A DNA stretch of 64,000 nt from Pseudoips prasinana (lineage: Eukaryota; Arthropoda; Insecta; Lepidoptera; Nolidae), in the NCBI GenBank assembly GCA_951640165.1, contig OX621242.1, positions 16,547,501 to 16,611,500 on the forward strand. The letters are read 5' to 3'. Position numbers and translations under genes: made by a program. The notes under the pieces are model-generated. The model had not been told where the DNA came from, searched no databases, and saw only the letters and a program-made list of their open reading frames with translations. Numbering within the stretch: position 1 is the first letter of the stretch; each line of letters opens with the position of its first letter. Below are positions 56,535-64,000 of the stretch, one piece after another.

Positions 56535-56770
56535 CACTACCATCTGATCCCAAACTAAGCAGAACTTGTACACACGGCTACACATCAACCTATACATTTC
56601 CAGTATAAGTTGATCTCGCGTTGTATAGGATTTCCATACTATGACAGGTCAGCTTATATTGGAAATGTATAGCTTGATATGTAGCCGTGTGTACTATGGA
56701 AACCAGATAACTTTTTATTGAAATACATGCTTATATAGATAAATACTCCCAGACTTAGGACTAGTAACCA
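56535..56770 (-). repeat. SINE-A interrupted by a MITE, head missing
   Basis: CCATCTGATCCCAAACTAAGCAGAACTTGTAC, the 119 bp insert, then CTATGGAAACCAGATAAC and the rest of the reversed body to 'CTCCCAGACTTAGGACTAG'. Confidence 0.88.
56572..56690. mobile_element. 119 bp TIR MITE with GTAC target duplication
   Basis: ACACGGCTACACATCAACCT, TACATTTCCAGTATAAGTTGA at the left are mirrored at the right by TCAGCTTATATTGGAAATGT, ATAGCTTGATATGTAGCCGTGT. GTAC occurs on both sides (56568-56571, 56691-56694) but once in intact SINEs, fixing the insertion point exactly. Confidence 0.92.
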
Positions 56771-56813
56771 TGTAACCAATATTTGAGTAAGTATCATTCT
56801 ATTTTAATACATA

Positions 56814-57119
<306 letters not shown>

Positions 57120-57136
57120 TTAGAGGAGGTAGTATA

Positions 57137-57226
57137 TTGGCTGGTGGCGTGGTTGGTTAATACTTGCCTTTCTTAGTTTGGGATCAGATGGCCGTGTGTG
57201 AATAATGGCCCAGGATAATATTTCGA
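57137..57226 (+). repeat. SINE-A with internal deletion
   Basis: Only the first ~35 bp of the head (GGCTGGTGGCGTGGTTGGTT, ...TTGCCTTTC) and the last ~55 bp (TTAGTTTGGGATCAGATGGC...CCCAGGATAATATT) remain, directly joined. The B-box and body are gone. Confidence 0.85.
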
Positions 57227-57530
57227 ACTGCTCTTATCTCCTCAAAGAAGGCAATTGTAAATTATTCAAAGATCCATCAAAATATACCATATTTTATACC
57301 CTCAGACGTCTGTATATTAACCAACGTGTAATATTTATTACTCTTCAGCGTTAACTTCCTCTTCTCGCTACGGGATTACGCCTCGTATTATGATTTGTAC
57401 TCTAAATCCGGGAATGAAGCTAAAGACGGTACTACATCCGGAGCTCTTATCTGCGCAAACAAAGCCAAACGCGCAGAATATTACTGGCGACAGTTTGACG
57501 GAACACTAACTACTGAAGCTACTTCTGGCC
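57227..57530. other. Intergenic, no gene seen
   Basis: Unique sequence, less AT-rich than average at 57360-57500. No frame. Confidence 0.5.
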
Positions 57531-58200
57531 AGATTTAATGACATGTAAAATATACCAATATCATGTTAATTGGACGATAATTTCACGTTTAGTGGGTCAT
57601 CGTCAAAACGCTAGCTAGCGATGAACAAAAACAACTGAGGTTTAACTTATGACTAATCTTTATATAAATAAAAAATAATCACGAAATGTTTGTACGGTCA
57701 TAACTTCCAAACGACTGCACCAAATTGTATAAACCTTACTTTTATGTGTTCGTTAATGTCAGTAGAAGGTTCGTATGAAAAAATTGGTAAACGATTAAAA
57801 ATAGTAGAAAAGTGAGTTTGCGAATGTGACAAAAGATTGTGAGACGTTGTATTTTTTATACTTTTGGCTAGATTTAATGACATGTAAAATAGATAAAGGC
57901 ACCAATATCATGTTAATTGGTCGATAAATTCAAGTTTAGTGGATCATCATCAAAGCGTAGCTATGAAAAACAACACTACAACGACTAATCTGTATATATA
58001 AATAAAAATTAATCACGAACTGTTTGTACGCTCATAACTTCTAAACGACTGCACCAAATTGTATAAATCTTACTTTTATGTGTTCGTTAATGTCAGAAGA
58101 AGGTTCGTATGAAAAAATTGGTAAAAGATTAAAAATATAAGAAAAGTGAGTGTGCGAATGTGACAAAAAACTGTGCGACGTTGTTTTTTTTTATACTTCT
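57531..58200 (+). repeat. Tandem pair of a ~335 bp repeat
   Basis: Units 57531-57869 and 57870-58200 align along their length (AGATTTAATGACATGTAAAAT; AACGACTGCACCAAATTGTA; TTTATGTGTTCGTTAATGTC; GAAGGTTCGTATGAAAAAAT) with scattered substitutions and indels, so the duplication is older than the one at 56836. No coding capacity. Confidence 0.88.
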
Positions 58201-58379
58201 ATTTTCTTGTTAAAAAAGAACATGGCGGTAGGAAGTCCGCCGGGAAAGTTAGTTTCAAATATAAAATTATGTTATCTACTTCCTTTATTCTTTCCACAGT
58301 AATTTTCTCATTGTTTCTATCGTTTAACAAGACAACGCCCGCAGTAGGATAATAAATTGAAGTATCACAGTGACTTTAG

Positions 58380-58530
58380 AAACATACAATTTAGGGGATA
58401 CAAAACGCACCCAAACTCAAAACAAACAAGTGAAGATATTTGTCATGCACGGGGATTGAACCTGAAACACGAGGGCGACTCGCCGAGGTAGTAGCGAGGT
58501 GCCACCGCACCAGAAGTCCAGTCAATTATC
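58380..58530 (-). repeat. SINE fragment with another tRNA head
   Basis: The minus strand reads GACTTCTGGTGCGGTGGCAC (A-box-like), GTTTCAGGTTCAATCCCCGT (B-box), GCATGACAAATATCTTCACTTG and the core-like 'TGTTTTGAGTTTGGGTGCGT'. A head type distinct from SINE-A, -B and -C. Confidence 0.6.
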
Positions 58531-58634
58531 TGAAGTGAACCATAGTATTTCTCTTTCTGTACTTACTTCAGTGTAAGAAGATGTTTTTAAACTATCGATA
58601 TTTTGGATTTTTATCGTGATATAATAGTTATGGA

Positions 58635-58895
58635 AGGGCCTGTTGGCGTGGTTGGCAAATCCTTGCTTTTCACGCCGGTGGTCGTGGGTTCGATTCCCAC
58701 CCAGGACAAAGATTTGTGTGCATGAACATGTCTGTTTGTCCTGAGTCTGAGTGTAATTATCTACCTATATAAGTATGTCTTTACAAAAGAAAAGTAGTAT
58801 ATCAGTTATCTGCTTTCCATAGTACACGCTCTGTTTAGTTTGGGATCAGATGGCCGTGTGTAAATAATGTCCCATAATATTATTATTATTATTTT
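58635..58895 (+). repeat. SINE-A, full length
   Basis: GGGCCTGTTGGCGTGGTTGG head, GTGGGTTCGATTCCCACCCA B-box, CATGAACATGTCTGTTTGTC, core CTGAGTCTGAGTGTAATTAT, CTGCTTTCCATAGTACACGC, AGTTTGGGATCAGATGGCCG and the tail CCCATAATATTATTATTATT. A good reference copy. Confidence 0.92.
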
Positions 58896-59100
58896 TGTTT
58901 TAACATACCACGGCTAATTACTGGACAATATGGTGTGACGGACCTAAGCCAAGTCGACACCTGTTTCAGGATTTCGTTCAGAACTTTGGAGAAACTTACG
59001 TACTAATCTGCAGGTGTTCAATATTGCTATTATTATTATTATTCGAAATAAGTATTGGAATGGTGATCTAAGTATTTACCTAAAACCCTCACTAAGTAAT

Positions 59101-59390
59101 ATCAGCTGAAAGACGTCCACTGCTGGACAAAGTCCTCCCCCAAAGATCTCCACAATTGCCGATCTTGCGCTATTCGCATCCAGCAGTTTCCAGCGACCCG
59201 CACAAGATCATCGGTCAATCTTGTAGAGGGCCTGTCCACGCTGCGCCAACTGGGTCGTGGTCGCCACTCGAAAACCTTTCTGCCCCAACGGCTGTCGGTT
59301 CTACGAGCTATGTGCCCCGCTCACTGCCACTTCAGTTTTGCAATTCTTCGGGTTATGTCGGTCGCTTTGGTTCCCCTAAGTAATATCAAC
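59101..59390 (-). pseudogene. C-terminal end of an RTE-type LINE ORF
   Basis: Minus translation: TKATDITRRIAKLKWQ, a TGA stop, AGHIARRTDSRWGQKVFEW, RPRPSWRSVDRPSTRLTDDL, VRVAGNCWMRIAQDRQLW, RSLGEDFVQQWTSFS, then stop. This matches, from recall, the conserved end of lepidopteran RTE endonuclease/reverse transcriptases (KLKW.WAGH..R..D.RW..KVLEWRPR...GRP..RWTDD....AG..W...AQDR..WR..GEA..QQWT). One nonsense codon and loss of everything upstream make it a 5'-truncated dead copy. Confidence 0.82.
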
Positions 59391-59424
59391 GAATTGTCTG
59401 GTATCATAGTTACCAGTTTTATTG

Positions 59425-59820
59425 ATGTCAACCGTTCCTCTTGCCGCCATACTACCGCTTAGTTCTACTATATCCTCTACTTTTTGCCATAGAGGTGCGA
59501 ACTATGTCCCGTCCATCTGGGACATGGCGTAAAATGAGCATGCGCTTCGGAGCAGCAGCATACATTTTGCGTTCCCGGGGCTCCCCCCATCAGGCGACGG
59601 AAGAACTTCATGACAAGTTAGGTTTAGTTAGTGCGTGTCCGACATACCTACCCACCGGCACTTTTCACCTTGATCACTTCAATTTCAACTATCTTGATAG
59701 ATACTTGCCGATCTTGGTTCATAGGATACAGCCTGGTGACAGACAGACGGACAGTGGTGTTAGTATTAGGGTCCCATTTTTACCCTTTGGTTACGGAAAC
59801 CTAAAAATGTGTGGAACTAT
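59425..59820 (+). repeat. Dispersed repeat ending GTCCCATTTTTACCCTTTGG
   Basis: Contains 'GGGACATGGCGTAAAATGAG', 'CATGCGCTTCGGAGCAGCAG', 'AGACAGACGGACAGTGGTGT' and a GGTTACGGAAACCTAAAAA end, a block I recall as widespread in lepidopteran genomes. The 135-codon frame 59441-59848 is carried by this repeat and looks non-functional. Confidence 0.55.
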
Positions 59821-59830
59821 ACCCAAAGTT

Positions 59831-62344
59831 CTCAACGACGAATCATAGGTATAAAGATTTATTTAAAAAAATGAAAATGGTATGGAACCAGTGTGGTTTA
59901 AATTGTATATTTTCCAGTAGAGTTACAAGCTTTAAAAGGCTCTGGTAAAGCTTGTAACTCTACACACATAATATTTTATTCGCTCTGATGACACACGTCT
60001 AACACAATTAAAACGCACTGCAAACTACATGTACAATTTAATTTTAGCGCGCGTTCTGCCTTCCGTGAAACGCACATCTGCTAGTAAAAAGAATTCAATT
60101 ATGTTTGAAAATCTGGGTACCCAAACAATATCACCCATCTGTAAGAATTCATTACCCATGTACTCATTTGCGGTTCTCTATTAAAGTGATGAAAATGGAA
60201 CCATTATGCAAAAGATTGATAACTGGCGGAAAATAGTGGATCACTTACAATAAGGACGTGCGGAAAAGGTCATGATCGAGAGCGGCCAAGCTCCTTGTTG
60301 TGTGTTAATCGACACATGACTAGGCTGTGTTAGGTTAACCAACAATATAACTATGCCCTTGAATCCCACTATACAGACAATATAACCGATTTTATGGTGG
60401 CATTCAAGCAGATAGTTCCTTATGAACTTAAGAAGTTGAGAAATGCCATAGATTTGGATCTGTATTGCTAACAACTAGTGAGCCAGAGAACAAAAGGGTA
60501 CATTATATCATTGCGATAACGCAAAAAATATATTTTTGCCATCGGCCACAATTTTTTTTTAACTTGGCTGATCGCTCTCTATAAAATATGTAAACCCCAT
60601 ATATATATTAGGCAATATACTAAAGTTCATTCAGAAGTTGTTAGTTACGTTCTAGTTCATCATCTGATCAAGTCCACATTGTTAAATAAACTCCGCAACA
60701 ACCTCAATAGCGCTCAACGTAATAAAGCCGACTGATATACCAGCCTATTTTTAAGTCACTGAAAAGCTCTGTTTGTGATTGAACTAAACTAATATAAAGT
60801 AGTATGTTACTATTCCAGTATATCACAGAGTTATTGTTGATTGACATATAAATAAAAAAGCAAATTATAAATCCATGATATTTTTTTCCAATTTCTTTGT
60901 TATTAAAATGAGAAGACTTCACTAATTGTGCCACACATTCAGTCCTAATTCAGACTTCAGTTGCGAAGCATATACTGGATACCTATGTATTTGGGCTTCT
61001 TCAACGTTTACTCCAATATACAAGCTGAAACTTGTGAATGGAGGGCAGGAGCTTGTGTTTAGGCAAGAGGCCGGGGGTTGTGATATCGTTTCTGACAGGT
61101 AAAACGGCCAAATAACGCTATAACACTGAATCACGTAGTCTCAGATTGTTATCATCGACCAATTACATATCGAAAGCGATTCGAGTTGATTTGATTTGTT
61201 TGGCCATTGTGTGTAATAGCCATGTCTCTGCTGCTCTTAATGTTACTTGGCAATACGCAAGGTATGTTAGCCTAGTAGTAATAAATAAATAAGGTAGTAC
61301 TATCCTACCATCTGTATATTATCTATTAATGTTATTTACGTCTGGCAAAAGCCACAAAGGAATGGTAAAGCGCGCATAACTAGGCATCATTATATTGGCA
61401 AACGACTAAGATCTATTTAACATTGTAAGTCCACAAAGGCTTCGCTATAATTGTTCGGGAGCCGTTTGGATCTTAACGACAATTCAATTCGGCTATATTA
61501 AACCGTTTTGGGGCAGTAAATAATATAAAAACAAGCTATTGCGTGTGACTTCGTCTCCGTTTTTACTTAGTACTATAAAACAAAATAACACAATCAGGAA
61601 ATATAAATGATGAAATTAAAAATTTATTGTCAGAACGTTCAGTTAATGTTATGGTAAAATGTCATCAATACGTAAATAATGAACCCAAACTCGATACACG
61701 TAGCATAACAGAAGCACTGCATAGCAGAAGCATTTGTTACATCCTGGAACATTGGACGGCAATATTGTAATATGTCATCAAAACGTCAATAATGAGCCCA
61801 AACGCGACTCATTCTTCATTACCTGTTAGAGAGTTCAATGTGGTTTCATTGTAGGTAAATCTTCCGCTTTCGTCATACTAACTAGATAAGAAATAATAAG
61901 TTTCAGGATAAATACTTTAATTAAATTGATATGAGAACACAATAAACCTTACTATATATATACTTAGATGATTAGATTTTAAACGCCTAGCAATCATTTA
62001 GGTTGGTTTAGAACAGTGATTATATTAAAGCCAGATCTCGATTTAAATAAGTTCGACGTGGAAAAGAAATTTTCTCGGCGTGGTCCCTTTAAACATCCTT
62101 TTTTATTTCACTACCTCAGTGTTTGGTATGAGAACAAAAAGACGTTTCCGAAAATAAAATGTCATTGAAGAAAACATTCAAAGAAGACGACTAGGTGGCT
62201 GTGATCTCGAGTCGCTTTTCTGGAGTCTAATTTACAAGCTGTACGCAGATTTTATATGTAGGTACATACTCATAATACACATATTTTACATACATTTGAT
62301 CACCATAACAGCTTATCTCAATATAAAAATCTTTGGAATGCGAT
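59831..62344. other. Intergenic, one hairpin
   Basis: 2.5 kb of AT-rich sequence without recognisable gene, RNA or repeat apart from the hairpin at 59917-59963. Confidence 0.5.
59917..59963. repeat. 18 bp perfect hairpin, 11 nt loop
   Basis: GTAGAGTTACAAGCTTTA (59917-59934) is exactly complementary to 59946-59963. Confidence 0.92.
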
Positions 62345-62392
62345 CTGGTCCAGCAGTGGACGTCATTTAGGTGACATGATGATGATGTAATG
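62345..62392 (+). repeat. RTE-type 3' terminal fragment
   Basis: CTGGTCCAGCAGTGGACGTC followed by ATTTAGGTGACATGATGATGATG. Only the last ~45 bp are recognisable. Confidence 0.65.
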
Positions 62393-63459
62393 TATTTCGT
62401 ATACTCACATTGTTCCTTACCATTTCAGTGCAGAGCAATCATTCGTTTTGCATAAATACATATAGTGCTATTTGTTACCACCGACACAATAAGGGCATGC
62501 TAGCATTTTGATGACTACTCTATGTATCTGAATCTGTGTCCATAAAGCATAGTGGAGGAAATCGGAATTTTTGACGGAAGGTTTGACGTTCACTATTCTG
62601 TAGAGATCGGAATTTTTTAACATCTATATTAATTTACAATATGCTTTTGTTGTAATTGTATATAAAGCTAACGTTAATAATCAAATTGCTACTTACAGCT
62701 TTTTAAAATCTTATTGGTATATCTATGAACTTAATGAACATACCATTTCTTTGTTTTATACCCTTTTATGGGCGCACTTATTGATAAGTAAGTTTAAGCT
62801 ATATGCATGCCTCTACAATTACACTATGTACCTACCTATTCCAGCGCTAGCCAATCGCTTGTGACTTTGAGAATCATCTGAGCGAAGTCAAGATCGCTGC
62901 CACATCTGCGACGTCGCCCGTTCATTTGAAGCTAGAGCGAGTACGAAATACTCCATTAGAGAGCAGCTGTCGGACGAATACGTAATTGGCAGCCCTATAA
63001 ATATGTCCCAGAAATGTCACTGCTACCGTCTTACCTACATGATCATTCGTTTCCTTCCGTGCAATACGTTGTTTGTGCTTATTGCTAGTTAAATTGCGTA
63101 AGTCCCTACTATTAGTAGGGACTTACGCAATTTAACTTGTACCTATTTTATAGTAAGTTACTACTAATAGTAAGTACTTATTAGCCTTGTTTGCTTTTAA
63201 GCTTTGAGATACAGTAAAAAGTAAAAATACCAAGAAGCTGCCAAGACTACGGTCACTTTAAAATCGGACGCCAAGCTGTTTTGCTCTAGTTTTTTTGTGT
63301 ACCTATAATTATGTACTTTACAAGACACAAAAAAACACCATTAAGTGTTGATGTATACTATTATGTTGTAACCTATATGATTGAATAGTTTGAAATTTAA
63401 TAAACAGTATAATTTTATTTCCATAATAGTGTGGCCTGCGTCACTGGCTACCTATTAAC
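62393..63459. other. Intergenic, one hairpin
   Basis: 62840-63080 is less AT-rich. No gene seen besides the hairpin at 63088-63136. Confidence 0.5.
63088..63136. repeat. 23 bp perfect hairpin, 3 nt loop
   Basis: 63088-63110 is exactly complementary to 63114-63136 around ATT. A further imperfect hairpin (TAAGTTACTACTAATAGTAA...) follows within 40 bp and reuses the loop-region sequence. Confidence 0.93.
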
Positions 63460-63835
63460 TGCTTCATTGGTCTAGCGGTAGCGTACTCAAACGCAGATGA
63501 TGAGGTCCTGGGTTCAAAGTTCATTGTGCCCAGTTCGGGCCAAAAAGTGATTTTGGGATTGTCCTGAAAAAAAAACTTTCTCAGTATCAGCGCGAACTGT
63601 GGGTGTTAGCGGTATTATACCCCCCGACCCTCGGAGAGAACGTAAAGCCGTCGTTCCTGTGACTAACCTCATTCCGGTCGTGTCGGTAATCATCCCATCG
63701 GATCATGAGAGTGATGGAATAGAATGTGCCCCTGTGTATGCGCACACTTTTGCACTATTATATGTCTCGCACATATGGCTAGTCTCCGTTCCGACTGGCT
63801 GCCGTAGCTGAAATTCAGTCGGATTATGACACGAG
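63460..63835 (+). repeat. SINE-B, head and body
   Basis: ACTGCTTCATTGGTCTAGCG (A-box), GTCCTGGGTTCAAAGTTC (diverged B-box), GGGATTGTCCTG, AACTTTCTCAGTATCAG, CTCGGAGAGAACGTAAAGCC, GATCATGAGAGTGATGGAAT, and a GACTGGCTGCCGTAGCTGAA tail region. Matches 40963-41326 in reverse. Small frames across it are incidental. Confidence 0.85.
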
Positions 63836-64000
63836 GCGTTGGTACAAACTTGAAAGGTATTTTTAACAGTACTTGATGAGAAGGAATTAGACTTGGAGTC
63901 CAAACTCGTCGTAAATTGGAGTCACGTTCCATATTCGAATCGTGTTTATGGCTCACCTCACATGCGCCGAAATGATCTATCGAATCTCATGACTCGTGCT

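Noticed and set aside
59441..59848. 135-codon plus frame
   Set aside because: It follows a dispersed lepidopteran repeat block and has no recognisable domain.

Overview
This window is nuclear DNA of an insect, almost certainly a moth or butterfly (Lepidoptera). The DNA is AT-rich, bacterial-style operons are absent, and repeat families that I recognise as typical of lepidopteran genomes recur throughout. These include tRNA-headed SINEs with (ATT)n tails, RTE-type LINE ends finishing in 'CCAGCAGTGGACGT...TGATGATGATG', and the short 'TGCCCCGCGGTTTTACCCGCGT ... AATATTATAAA' repeat. Family assignments come from reading the sequence and from recall; no database was searched.

The window holds one convincing host protein-coding gene. 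It lies on the minus strand at 36311-38803 as a single 830-codon open frame. It encodes a type I membrane protein with a signal peptide, about 17 extracellular leucine-rich repeats, a long N-glycosylation-rich stalk, one transmembrane helix and a short cytoplasmic tail. A GC-rich block at 39060-39245 lies just upstream and is the likely promoter or first-exon region. The first stop is UGA followed by C. The same frame then stays open for 17 more codons to a TAA, and the extra peptide ends in sorting-signal-like YDSL/EYDSLL. This is the best candidate for something functionally new here: stop-codon readthrough that adds a trafficking signal.

The rest is intergenic or transposon-derived. At 1-15 kb there are fragments of RTE LINEs, three same-orientation copies of a ~250 bp repeat, a 1385 bp internally deleted pogo-like DNA transposon (10403-11787) inserted into an older repeat, and a 5'-truncated LINE with an intact reverse-transcriptase frame (12850-14112). 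At 15-33 kb there are many SINEs and two copies of a ~130 bp TIR MITE. At 33-40 kb there is the LRR gene, flanked on its 3' side by two fold-back MITEs. At 40-59 kb there are further SINEs, a third TIR MITE, a decayed R1-type LINE end (54940-55640), a MITE nested inside a SINE (56535-56770) and two tandem duplications. At 59-64 kb there is an RTE LINE end, a dispersed repeat and a SINE.

A second theme is about a dozen short, almost perfect hairpins with unrelated arm sequences and mostly 3-11 nt loops. One lies inside a repeat whose sister copies lack the second arm, so that arm can be shown to have been added by local inverted copying. The hairpins therefore look like footprints of a mutational process (template switching) rather than copies of one element.
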